This document shows positions 55,069 to 63,867 of a stretch of DNA of 64,000 bases, piece by piece. The stretch's first letter is position 1; the number at the start of each line of letters is the position of its first letter. The notes beneath the pieces were generated by a model that was not told the DNA's origin, made no database searches, and worked only from the letters and a program-made list of their open reading frames with translations. Made by a program: the position numbers and the translations under genes. This DNA comes from Paenibacillus macquariensis (GTDB lineage: Bacteria > Bacillota > Bacilli > Paenibacillales > Paenibacillaceae), in contig NZ_FTNK01000001.1 of assembly GCF_900156375.1 (NCBI RefSeq), positions 372,001-436,000 on the forward strand. Reading direction: 5' to 3'.

Positions 55069-57003
55069 CTATACTTGGTTGCGGCCTCGAATAATCTTCG
55101 CTGTCGCATCTTTCACTTCAGTACTCCAAGGCGTCTCATAGGTCGGTTGATTCACGTAGCGATTCATGTGCAGCTTTAATTGAATTCCTGCCCCTGGAGC
55201 AAGGGTTACTGGTAGCCATTTACCATCGAGCTCTCCCTTGCCAACTCTCTGACCTCTTTGGTTATACCTTTCCATATAAGTGAACTGATGCTCACCAAAG
55301 CTACCAGCTTGCACGATCAACTTGCGTTGCCTGAATGCAGATAGGTTCACAAGCGTTAAAGTTACAAACTCGTCGCCAAGCTCTTCAACCAAAGCACCTA
55401 TATCCTCTGGAAGACCGCAACGTTTTCGTTCTGCATCGAAATAGCGTACTCTCGCATGCTGTAATCCTCCATGGGAAATATGCATGGGAGCGCCTAACAT
55501 CATTTGCAGTAATCCTTCAAAGTAGAGTGGAGAATATTCCTGCCACTGATGAATGCTATATGGATGATCCCAATCCCAGTTGGTTGGGTCACCCTCAGGA
55601 GAGCGAAGCTTCTCCAATTGGACAGCAATCAGCTCCAAATTTTGCTTCAATATACGTTCAGGATAATCAGGGAATTGCCCACGCATATATAAGTACCATG
55701 GTACTGTATTTGCAATATAATGCTTTGTCTCTTTGCGTGTTACCGCATTTCTTCCAGAAATAGTAGGCATATCGATAGATCGGAAATGGTCTTCATAGGG
55801 AATCCGGTCAACACGTGCCGCATCTTCTTCAGCCATCGATATCGTCCATAAATAAATTGGGTAAGTTGGAACTTGGATTCGATAGTCCGTCCAGCCAGAA
55901 TCAAAATGTTTATTGGGAACATGCCATTTCCCATTGATATCTTTACCAAGGTTCCAATTAAGGTCCAATTGCGAACGTGCCAAATCTAACTTACTCCGAT
56001 CACCGGTCAGGAGCACAGCGTTCATGCCAGCATTGGTTAAAGGTTCAATGATGGACATGAATCCATGCGGCCAACGATAGCCATAGTATCCCCCCCACCA
56101 TTTTCCATCGTTGTACTCACCAATCGTATCGCTTAATCCGACGTTGTCCGGTATTAAACCTCCATTACGGACTGTACGCTCTTCCCAAGCAGCCAAATAA
56201 TCCAATACCCACTGCCGATAAGTTTCATCTTCCGTATACATATAAGCATTAGTCATCAGGCCGGTTGCGTTCAAATTCAGAGGGACATCTCCTCTAGCTT
56301 TCCGTTCATTCATTCTGCTTATGATTTCACCATAAATAGCATCGTCTGACCACTTACACTTGCCGCTTGAGAAATCAACACCAGGAATATCCTCAAACGG
56401 TGCCAAATAATCATCCAGCACACCTCGATGGGTTACCCAGTCCTCTTCCGTCATCTGGAATCTTGGACCCTTACTTCCAGTAATTGGCGAGCGCATGAGC
56501 TTTCGTTCTGAATCATAGTTGGGCACTTCCGGATTCTTACCTGTGTAAAGCTCAGCAAACTTAACAGCACGCTGACGATTCTTCAGCAGATGCGGATCAG
56601 ACAAACCTAGGAAATAAAAATATAATGATCCTTCACCATGATGCATCCAGTCATAGTAAGCGTCGAACTCATTATGAATTTGGCCGTATTCCGTCCATTG
56701 CCAAGTAATGGAGTCAAACATGAGGCGAGATAAACGCAAAATTTCTTCATTGCCACCGAGTACATACAACATGGATAAATTCATAAACGCTTCATACGGA
56801 TCATCTGACCCATCCATCCCCGGCCAATCGTCTCGCCAAACGATCGTCCCGTCCTCCCGCGTATAGCGACGTACATATTCAACTGCTGCATCGTTCAGCG
56901 TATCGATTAGCTTCCGCTCCATGAGTGCCCAAGTTGGCGCTGTCCATGAATCCTGAACATCGATAGCGTCGGTTGTGGAATTGGATCTGCTTGTTCTTGT
57001 CAT
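55069..57003 (-). CDS. Large predicted polysaccharide-active enzyme, family not assigned
   Basis: This 644-residue soluble protein is not one I can name. The helix-rich, tryptophan-rich N-terminal two thirds have DGTIVWRDDWPGMDGSDDP, YDWMHHGEGSLYFY, KWWGGYYGYRWPHGF and WHVPNKHFDSGWTDY. The pattern suggests an alpha-toroid lyase or hydrolase, with a beta-rich C-terminus. The frame is open to 57081, but GGAGGGAG lies about nine nt before the ATG at 57003, which is 13 nt after the GH88 stop. Position between GH88 and the lactonase makes activity on an oligosaccharide holding uronic acid and a deoxyhexose a fair guess. Confidence 0.55.
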   Translation of the reverse strand: MTRTSRSNSTTDAIDVQDSWTAPTWALMERKLIDTLNDAAVEYVRRYTREDGTIVWRDDWPGMDGSDDPYEAFMNLSMLYVLGGNEEILRLSRLMFDSITWQWTEYGQIHNEFDAYYDWMHHGEGSLYFYFLGLSDPHLLKNRQRAVKFAELYTGKNPEVPNYDSERKLMRSPITGSKGPRFQMTEEDWVTHRGVLDDYLAPFEDIPGVDFSSGKCKWSDDAIYGEIISRMNERKARGDVPLNLNATGLMTNAYMYTEDETYRQWVLDYLAAWEERTVRNGGLIPDNVGLSDTIGEYNDGKWWGGYYGYRWPHGFMSIIEPLTNAGMNAVLLTGDRSKLDLARSQLDLNWNLGKDINGKWHVPNKHFDSGWTDYRIQVPTYPIYLWTISMAEEDAARVDRIPYEDHFRSIDMPTISGRNAVTRKETKHYIANTVPWYLYMRGQFPDYPERILKQNLELIAVQLEKLRSPEGDPTNWDWDHPYSIHQWQEYSPLYFEGLLQMMLGAPMHISHGGLQHARVRYFDAERKRCGLPEDIGALVEELGDEFVTLTLVNLSAFRQRKLIVQAGSFGEHQFTYMERYNQRGQRVGKGELDGKWLPVTLAPGAGIQLKLHMNRYVNQPTYETPWSTEVKDATAKIIRGRNQV

Positions 57004-57016
57004 TGGGTGCTCCCTC

Positions 57017-58162
57017 CTACCAGAATGTATCATGTACGCCACGTAGCTTGCAGACCGCTTCAGCGAAGAAATAGTCTCCATAGATCATTGGCACGTTAAC
57101 ATGCGTATTCTTTGGCCTATTGGCCGTTCCCATCTTAAGAATAGCTTCCTCGCTCGAATCATCCCAAGCCATATATTTTTCATTTAATTTAAAAATCAGC
57201 TTCTCGGCTGCACGGCGATACAACTCTGACTCACCCTTAGGCACCAACAAACTCAACTCCAGCATTCCGCTGGCTGCACAGGCTGAAGCGCTAGAGTCCA
57301 TTGCCATTCCTTCCTCCCATGGAGCACGGAAATCCCAAGGCGGTAAACCGTCATCAGGAACATTCGCGAGAAAAAAATGTGCAGCACGTTTGGCTGCATC
57401 GAGATATCTATCATCTCCAGTATAGCGAGCGCTAAGTGCCATACCGTATAACGCCCATGCGGTACCGCGCGACCACGCTGAGTCCGGCGAGTAACCTTGC
57501 CCACTCAGCGCTTCTTTTCTCTCCCCGGTATCCGGATCGAAACATACAATATGGTGTGTAGATCCATCCGGACGAAGAAACTCACGTAAAGTCGTATCCG
57601 CATGAAGGGTAGCTACATGCCGAAACCGAGGATCGCCGGACTCTTGACTCGCCCAATATAACAGCGGAAGATTCATCATGCAGTCAATAATCGCCCAACC
57701 TACCCGCTCCGGTTGGTTCCAAGCACGAATGAAACACCCTTTCGCATTGTAACGCCCCACCAGATGACTCGCTGCCGTCATAGCCCGCCGCTTCGAGTCT
57801 TCACACCCAAGTAGCTTGTACTTTGCCACGGAGGATAAGCTCCACATAAACCCTACGTCATGATGCAACGGGTAAAACTCGGTAAGCACGCTATCCATCT
57901 TCGCTTCGATCTGAGTAGCTGTATCTTTGAGTTGTTCAACTTTGGACTCTCGATAAACCAGCCAGATCAGGCCAGGCCAGAACCCATTGGTCCACCAATC
58001 TGCTTCTTCTCTATTATATTTTCCATTATCCGAGATATATGGAAAATCAGCACCGATTGATTCATTCATTCGTTCCACTTTTCCGATAATTTTATGCCAA
58101 ATTTCATCTACCCACTGTGCACTCCATGAATCTGCTCCAATGCTTGCGTCTACCTTAAACAT
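57017..58162 (-). CDS. Unsaturated glucuronyl hydrolase, glycoside hydrolase family 88
   Basis: This 381-residue enzyme removes the unsaturated uronic acid left by polysaccharide lyases, giving the 4-deoxy-5-keto-uronate used by KduI. Its aspartates D102 (HHDVGF) and D160 (VGWAIIDCMMN) correspond in context and spacing to D88 and D149 of the Bacillus sp. GL1 enzyme. SPDSAWSRGTAWALYGMALS and DSSASACAASGMLEL are also typical. No signal peptide is present, so it acts on imported oligomers. It lies 15 nt after the aldo/keto reductase gene. The presence of this enzyme ties the locus to the kdu genes 20 kb away. Confidence 0.93.
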   Translation of the reverse strand: MFKVDASIGADSWSAQWVDEIWHKIIGKVERMNESIGADFPYISDNGKYNREEADWWTNGFWPGLIWLVYRESKVEQLKDTATQIEAKMDSVLTEFYPLHHDVGFMWSLSSVAKYKLLGCEDSKRRAMTAASHLVGRYNAKGCFIRAWNQPERVGWAIIDCMMNLPLLYWASQESGDPRFRHVATLHADTTLREFLRPDGSTHHIVCFDPDTGERKEALSGQGYSPDSAWSRGTAWALYGMALSARYTGDDRYLDAAKRAAHFFLANVPDDGLPPWDFRAPWEEGMAMDSSASACAASGMLELSLLVPKGESELYRRAAEKLIFKLNEKYMAWDDSSEEAILKMGTANRPKNTHVNVPMIYGDYFFAEAVCKLRGVHDTFW

Positions 58163-58177
58163 TCTTCAGCATCCCTT

Positions 58178-59092
58178 CTACCATATTAATGGCTGACCTG
58201 GAAATAACGAAAGCAGCCGTTCCATATCATCTTGTGACAAGCCAACACCATCACAATAGCTGGCATTAAGAGCTAGCGAGCGTAACGAAGTCGTTCCCGT
58301 TAATGTCACCGAAATGTCTGGGCTAGAAAGGCTAAATCGCATTGCAGGCTCGATCAATCCTTTGGGCTCCGTCTTCCGAAGGAAGGATAAATCCTTAATT
58401 CGACGCTCTGCTTCTTTAACTAGAAGCGAATCTTTCTTTATAAATGGCGCTGGTGACTCTGCAAGAAGACCCATACCCAATACGCTTCCGTTAATGACGG
58501 ATACGCCATGTTCGCGAGCAGTAGGCAGAAGCTCATCCATGGCAGAATAATCGATAAGCATATAACGACTGAACGTCTGTACCGAATCGATATGCCCTGA
58601 CCGAATAAAGGGCAACAACAGAGCTGGATTAAATGAATTGACCCCAATGGCTCTGACCTTCCCCTGCTCCTTCAATTTAAGAAAAGCGGGGATCGTTTCG
58701 TTCATTCCTATTTCCATGTTCGACTCGTCAAGTTCGTGCATTTGAATGAGATCCAAATAATCGGTACCTATGCGCTTAAGACTGTCCTCTACAGAGCGAA
58801 TCGTATTATTATACGTATATGGTTCACCGCGCATAACAGCTTTGCTCGCAAGGACTACTTTCTCCCTCTTGCCCTGCAGCGCCTTCCCAACTCGCCGTTC
58901 GCTTTCTCCTTTTCCATATAACGGCGCTGTATCAATAAAGTTGATCCCAAGTTCCAAAGCCCGATCAATTACCTCTATTACTTGCTCATCTGTGACCGGA
59001 CCATAATCCCCGCCAAGCGGAGCGCCCCCAAGACCTAGTTTCGAAACCCGAATTTCCTTTTTGCCAAACGCGGTATATTCCACTGCATTCAC
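58178..59092 (-). CDS. Aldo/keto reductase, probable sugar 1-dehydrogenase
   Basis: This 304-residue NAD(P)-dependent barrel enzyme has the tetrad residues D54 and Y59 (FIDTAPLYG) and K84 (VVLASKAV), with a histidine in IQMHELDES. The N-terminus LGLGGAPLGGDYG is like D-threo-aldose/L-fucose 1-dehydrogenases and L-galactose dehydrogenase. With the lactonase and mutarotase-like genes downstream, oxidation of an L-sugar to its lactone is the likely role. GAGGATGTGA precedes the ATG. It is the first intact gene of the operon running to 53528. Confidence 0.85.
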   Translation of the reverse strand: MNAVEYTAFGKKEIRVSKLGLGGAPLGGDYGPVTDEQVIEVIDRALELGINFIDTAPLYGKGESERRVGKALQGKREKVVLASKAVMRGEPYTYNNTIRSVEDSLKRIGTDYLDLIQMHELDESNMEIGMNETIPAFLKLKEQGKVRAIGVNSFNPALLLPFIRSGHIDSVQTFSRYMLIDYSAMDELLPTAREHGVSVINGSVLGMGLLAESPAPFIKKDSLLVKEAERRIKDLSFLRKTEPKGLIEPAMRFSLSSPDISVTLTGTTSLRSLALNASYCDGVGLSQDDMERLLSLFPGQPLIW

Positions 59093-59212
59093 ATCCTCAT
59101 TGTTTCTAGTAACGGATACTATGATTGTATTTCATTAGGCATCTTTTTAGTTTTGCTTTATGACACCGAAATGTTGTTATTTTGCACAAATCGGAATTGC
59201 GATTTGGCTTTC

Positions 59213-60285
59213 CTATTTCAAGGCATGGTCGATAGCGAAACTTTGCCCTGACCATGCCTTTTTAGCTGTCCAATCGGCCTCTCCCAACCAAAAAGCATGA
59301 TCTGGCGTCAGGCCAAGAGGGAGGAAGACGGACGCACACAGATAGAGACTACCTGTAGAAATATACGACTCTCCGACCTCCGGCTGATTACAGCCGTTAA
59401 AGCACAGCGCACCTGAGCAGGAGAGACCTGATCGGTGAGATTATCTTGCAGAGCCATTTGCGCCAGCAGTTGGAAAGCACCAAAACGATAAGCCAGTGAG
59501 CGGCCAACGGCAGGAAAAGTTCCTTCTGGTGAAATTAGCCTCTCCTGTATTGCTGCGTGACGGGCTGCTCTACGTAAAGCCTGCTCTTGGTAATGCTCCC
59601 AGTCAGCTTCTAGTGGTCCAACTGTACGTAATATATCCACCAGCATCGGTTGGATCACAAAGCCGTTGTAATAATCCCAATGAAATACTGGACCGTCTCC
59701 ATACATCCCATCGCCTAAGTACCATTCACTATGCTTTTTTAAAGCATAGTCGATCCGCATCCGATCCCAATTCGTATCTAATAAATAGAGTGCCGTTTCT
59801 ATCATCGCCGCGAATAGTAACCAATTGTTGTAGGCAGGCTTACGGCTCCGAGTTGCTTGAAGACATGCAATTACATTACTCTTCACCCGATCATCGAGCT
59901 TCCCCAGCAGCTCCTGAGGGGCACGAACAAGTGCATGGGAGAGAAAAGCAGCATCGACAATCGGTTGTCCTCCCTCAGAGAAATTCATGAAGTCAGGGGA
60001 TTCAGGATCTGTTGCAGCAGCAATAGCCTCCCTTGCCAGAACTGCAAAACGCCTACGCTGTATCTCCTCATCTCCAGTTAACCCTTGCTGCTCTAGCCAA
60101 GGCGCCATCCCGCAAAGCAGACGTCCCAGTGCTTCTAAATAAGTATAAGAATCGCGATCAACGTGAACAGCCTGCACAGGCATTAAACTTCGAAGTTGTC
60201 TTTCTTTAAGAGCCTCCAATACGGGCTCACCTATACGCAGCATCCAATCCAACCAAAGCTTACGATCCATGACTCCTTGATCCAT
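59213..60285 (-). pseudogene. DUF2264-family gene with a C-terminal deletion and frameshift
   Basis: The open frame (stop at 59308) encodes a normal DUF2264 N-terminus (about 280 residues; SPDFMNFSEGGQPIVDAAFL, NNWLLFAAMIETALYLLDTN, GDGPVFHWDYYNGFVIQPM). After VRCALTAVI the frame reads nonsense. The next frame continues as QPEVGESYISTGSLYLCASV and then FLPLGLTPDHAFWLGEADW, the usual family C-terminus, ending at TAG 59213-59215. About 20-25 residues expected between the two pieces are missing, so a small out-of-frame deletion is inferred. The start is the ATG at 60285 with AGAGGA upstream. DUF2264 proteins often accompany glycan-degradation genes. Confidence 0.75.
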
Positions 60286-60492
60286 ACGATTCAATCCTCT
60301 ACAGTTTATTTTAACATTACAAAAAATTAATATTATATTTAGAGCATTGGATTACAATCTGCTAGTGTACAAATAAATATAGAAATGGATTATATAATAA
60401 TTTATGTGGGAGGGTTTCACTTGGATGTGATTATGGAAACAACCGGTTCTACCACTTGTGCCAATCATCTCGTTCTGAACGGGTACTCTACT

Positions 60493-61344
60493 TCAAAAAA
60501 TCGGATTACTCGGTTTCAAGTGATAGCGGTAGGCTGAAGGTGCTACATTATTATGGACTTTAAAAAGCTTACTGAAATGATAAATGTCCGTGAACCCAAG
60601 CGTATCGGCGATCTCTGATACGGATAATGGGGTTTCTGTTAGCAACGTCACTGCTCGTTCCAGTCGCAAGCGGGTTATGCTTTCTTTTAAAGAATACCCG
60701 GTATTCAATTTGAAAATCTGGCTGATATAACGAGAGTTCAAAGCAAACGCCTCTGCTAGTTCGTTATAGTCAATTCGTTGGTCGATTCGGTCTCTCACCT
60801 AGTTCGTTACACCCTGAATAATTTTCTGTTGACGAAGCTTGGCTTCACTCCATTCCTCCTGAGAGGCATGTGCCTTATATAGGAGAAGAAGAACATGCTT
60901 CATTAAAGAATGGAACTCCTCCTCGATCCAAATATCCTTCCTATCAAGAATGTCCAATAGTTGATTCAAGTGCTGCTCGAATCCAAAGGAATCCTGAACA
61001 CGTGTCAACCTCGAAGGCAGCTCCTCGGAACGAAAAGCTTGCTGTGTAAGAGAATGGGTTAAGCTAAAATGATGGTAGATAACGGTTAGCCGATCTTCGG
61101 GATTTTGTGTCGCATGTATACGATCCATCGGACGGGTTAGGAAACACGTACCTTTGTTTATAGAAAAGTATTCATCGTTAACGTTCATTGAGCCCGTGCC
61201 TGAAATGACGTACCAAAGATCCCAATCCTGTGGAAGGAGACGAGGATTCCAAGACCAACCCGGCTCACATTTAACTTTTCCCGAATTATAACTACACTTG
61301 ATCATCGCGTGTTGGAGAAAATCTGTCGGCGGTTGAATATCCAT
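60493..61344 (-). pseudogene. AraC-family regulator split by an in-frame amber codon
   Basis: Two abutting open stretches in the same frame spell one regulator. Residues 1-181 are a cupin-like sensor (PQDWDLWYVISGTGSMNVND) and a helical linker ending QQKIIQGVTN. Then comes TAG at 60799-60801, and the HTH pair follows at once (DYNELAEAFALNSRYISQIF, VSEIADTLGFTDIYHFSKLF, APSAYRYH). No base is inserted or lost. A GTG directly after the stop could restart translation of the HTH part, though without a clear ribosome site. GGAGCG precedes the first ATG. It was probably the regulator of the neighbouring leftward operon. Confidence 0.8.
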
Positions 61345-61508
61345 TTTTCGCGCTCCATTTCAAATTTATCCTCTTCATCACAATAGGATTCAGGCTAACT
61401 CACTATGTATCTATATACAAATCCTATATAACTAGAGATATTTGGTTTTGAAATCCTAACTGGTATATTTGAAATGTAAAAAGTTCATATAAGGAGTCGA
61501 TATAAGCT

Positions 61509-62330
61509 ATGAAATGGCAGACAGAAGAAGAGATTTCTAAATTCATGTACAAGTATGATCAGACATACACACCTATTCAAAATGTTCATCAATTTTCGAA
61601 TGACCAGGTAGTTGAGTACAAAGATACAGGTTTTTTTGCAATTGATCCTCTATTTAGCTCTAAGGAAGTTACGGAAGCTGCTGATGGACTTATGAACTTA
61701 CTGTTGAAAGATGTGAAAGGAGCCAAATTACAATTTACTAAACCGCAAGATCAACTGCATACGGACTTGGATAAGGAGCTAGCTATTCGAAAGATTTATG
61801 ATTTCGTAGAGGAAGAAACCTTGCATGCGATTGCTTATCACCCCACTTTATTAGGGGTCTTGGAGATAGTATTAGGTGAAAAACCAGTACTTGTTCAGCA
61901 CATGGCATTAATGAAACCCCCACATGGAGGTGGTGAAAAGCCATGGCATCAGGACATGGCCTTTGGTCCTCTCGCTTTTAACAAGTCAGTAATAGGAGTA
62001 TGGATTGCTTTAGATGAGGCAACGATAGATAACGGATGTATGCACATCATTCCAGGCTCTCAAAAGGAAGGATGCATTCCACATTATGCCGAGAGGGATT
62101 GGCAGATCTGTGATAGCAGTGTGCAGGTAGATAAAGATGTCGTGGTGCCCTTGTCCCCTGGAGGTACGTTGTTTTTCCATGGACTGATCCATCATGGCAC
62201 GCCTTCCAATCAGTCTGCGAAGGGACGCCGTGCACTGCAATTTCACTTTGCTCCGGAATCAGCTTTGAAGATGTCGCCACAGGAATACAAACGTGCCTTC
62301 ACCAATGAAATGACAGATGCGCAATGCTAA
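61509..62330 (+). CDS. Phytanoyl-CoA dioxygenase-family protein
   Basis: This 273-residue Fe(II)/2-oxoglutarate-dependent oxygenase has the iron ligands H147 and D149 (PWHQDMAFG) and a distal histidine (H228 or H229) in GLIHHGTPSN. A 2-oxoglutarate-binding arginine is likely in GRRALQFHF. The substrate is unknown: this family acts on many lipids, secondary metabolites and small molecules. AAGGAG lies about 12 nt before the ATG. It is divergent from the broken AraC gene across 164 nt and is followed by a terminator and another AraC regulator. Confidence 0.88.
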   Translation: MKWQTEEEISKFMYKYDQTYTPIQNVHQFSNDQVVEYKDTGFFAIDPLFSSKEVTEAADGLMNLLLKDVKGAKLQFTKPQDQLHTDLDKELAIRKIYDFVEEETLHAIAYHPTLLGVLEIVLGEKPVLVQHMALMKPPHGGGEKPWHQDMAFGPLAFNKSVIGVWIALDEATIDNGCMHIIPGSQKEGCIPHYAERDWQICDSSVQVDKDVVVPLSPGGTLFFHGLIHHGTPSNQSAKGRRALQFHFAPESALKMSPQEYKRAFTNEMTDAQC

Positions 62331-62703
62331 ATTATTATAATTAAATGGTTCTGCTCAAGGGAGACCTACAGAATTATATGATCATCATGTCGCTTCTGTA
62401 GGTCTCTCCTTTGATAGTTTTATCTGCCATCGGAAAATCAACGAGAAGCATATGACAATCCTACAATAGTAGGAATGACACCTTTGTCTACTTTATAGCT
62501 CATATCGTTTTCCTCCAAATGACGATAATTAAACATATGAAAAGAGCATTTACTGACTCATATGTTATACAATGGTTCCATTACCATTATATTAAATCAA
62601 TAGGTTTCAAAGTTACACTGCGTTGCATAGAATTGTTGTTTTCTTAGCATGATTCATTAGGGCATGTTACACTATTCTGAGTCGATCATCAGGAGGCCTA
62701 CAT
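62331..62703. other. Intergenic region
   Basis: This 373-nt stretch holds the terminator of the dioxygenase gene (62358-62411) and AT-rich sequence that should contain the promoter of the following AraC gene. No gene was seen. Confidence 0.5.
62358..62411 (+). terminator. Terminator of the dioxygenase gene
   Basis: Stem AGGGAGACCTACAGA pairs with TCTGTAGGTCTCTCCT across a 20-odd nt loop and is followed by TTGATAGTTTT. Confidence 0.75.
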
Positions 62704-63585
62704 ATGATGAAATTCTTTGAAGATGTAGCATTACATGAAATTCCCTATCGCTTTAGCTATCGCAAGATAACGACTGACATTTACAAGGGGTTTTACCATT
62801 TCCATCAAGGAATGGAATTTTTATATGTGCATCAAGGCACCGGACAGATTATTATAAATCGTAAAGTATATGTTATTCAATCTGGCACCTTTCTTTACCT
62901 GCAGCCTTATCAACTACATCACATTCAAGTCGAAGTTCATCCAGATACCCCATTTGAACGAACGATCATCTCCTTTGAGCCCTCTATATTTGAAACCTAT
63001 TTCAATTCATTCCCTCACTTGAATGCTTATTTTCAGTATTTGTGGAAAAATGAGCTAGAGGAACAAGTGCTCTATCAAATTGATAGTAATAGTGTTATCA
63101 GCCAATTATTCCAGCATCATTATGTTGGGCTTTCTAAGTATCAGCAGTTCGATGTTAAACAGCAAAATTTTGCTTTACTCCTGCTGCAGGTTTTTCAATT
63201 TCTCTTTGCAACAGATTTTGGAAATCCGATGAAAAATGGATTGAATCCTCAACGACAACTTCGTTATTCTGAAAAAATCATGAATTGGCTTGAAAGACAT
63301 TATTCAGAAGAAATTTCACTCGATACGTTAGCGGATTTTCTGCATGTATCCAAATCTTATGTATCCCGTATCTTTAAACAAGAAACAGGCGCTACGTTGA
63401 CTGATTATATTCTCGCTAGACGAATCAGACAAGCCTGTGTGATTTTAATAACTAGCAACAAAGGGATTGAGCAGATTAGCATTGAGGTGGGGATGAATAA
63501 TTTCCCTTATTTCTGTCAGTCTTTCAAAAAACTAGTTGGCATGACGCCAATGAAATATAGAAAAAAGCTACTACAACAGGACTGA
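62704..63585 (+). CDS. AraC-family transcriptional regulator
   Basis: This 293-residue regulator has an N-terminal cupin-like domain (YHFHQGMEFLYVHQGTGQII, QSGTFLYLQPYQLHHI) and a C-terminal HTH pair (ISLDTLADFLHVSKSYVSRI, EQISIEVGMNNFPYFCQSF), ending MTPMKYR. GGAGG lies before two adjacent ATGs (62704 and 62707); either may be used. It follows the dioxygenase gene in the same direction after a terminator. Its target is not evident and could lie outside the window. Confidence 0.9.
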   Translation: MMKFFEDVALHEIPYRFSYRKITTDIYKGFYHFHQGMEFLYVHQGTGQIIINRKVYVIQSGTFLYLQPYQLHHIQVEVHPDTPFERTIISFEPSIFETYFNSFPHLNAYFQYLWKNELEEQVLYQIDSNSVISQLFQHHYVGLSKYQQFDVKQQNFALLLLQVFQFLFATDFGNPMKNGLNPQRQLRYSEKIMNWLERHYSEEISLDTLADFLHVSKSYVSRIFKQETGATLTDYILARRIRQACVILITSNKGIEQISIEVGMNNFPYFCQSFKKLVGMTPMKYRKKLLQQD

Positions 63586-63683
63586 TTGAGAGGCAAGGAA
63601 AAGCAACGTCTAGGTCACTATACCTTTTATTAAAATCGATAAATGTTACATAAGCTTACCAAGCATGTGAGAAACATAAGCCT

Positions 63684-63710
63684 GACGATCTGCGAAAATG
63701 GCTGATCGTC
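63684..63710 (+). terminator. Weak terminator-like hairpin after the AraC gene
   Basis: Stem GACGATC pairs with GATCGTC around a 13-nt loop. The following sequence (TTCAG) is not T-rich, so the call is tentative. Confidence 0.35.
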
Positions 63711-63804
63711 TTCAGTGTTAGAAGGCTCAACCTTGATCCAAATGTGTGTAAACCGACAATTATTCCTGACGGCAAAAACCTAGTTCGTTATTAATAACGA
63801 AAAA

Positions 63805-63839
63805 AGAAGGAGGATCTTTACAAACATCTCTCTCCTTCT
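63805..63839 (-). terminator. Terminator of the right-edge leftward gene
   Basis: Stem AGAAGGAG pairs with CTCCTTCT, and on the minus strand it is followed by TTTTTTCG. It lies about 28 nt after the stop of the partial gene at the edge. Confidence 0.75.
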
Positions 63840-63867
63840 AATTAGATAGTTTACAATGTCCCCCTGC

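Noticed and set aside
16423..60801. Possible recoding of TAG as a sense codon, since in-frame TAGs interrupt several genes
   Set aside because: TAG is used as the normal stop elsewhere, for example at the end of fnr (9655-9657). The interrupted genes lie among other lesions such as frameshifts and deletions, so ordinary mutation is simpler.
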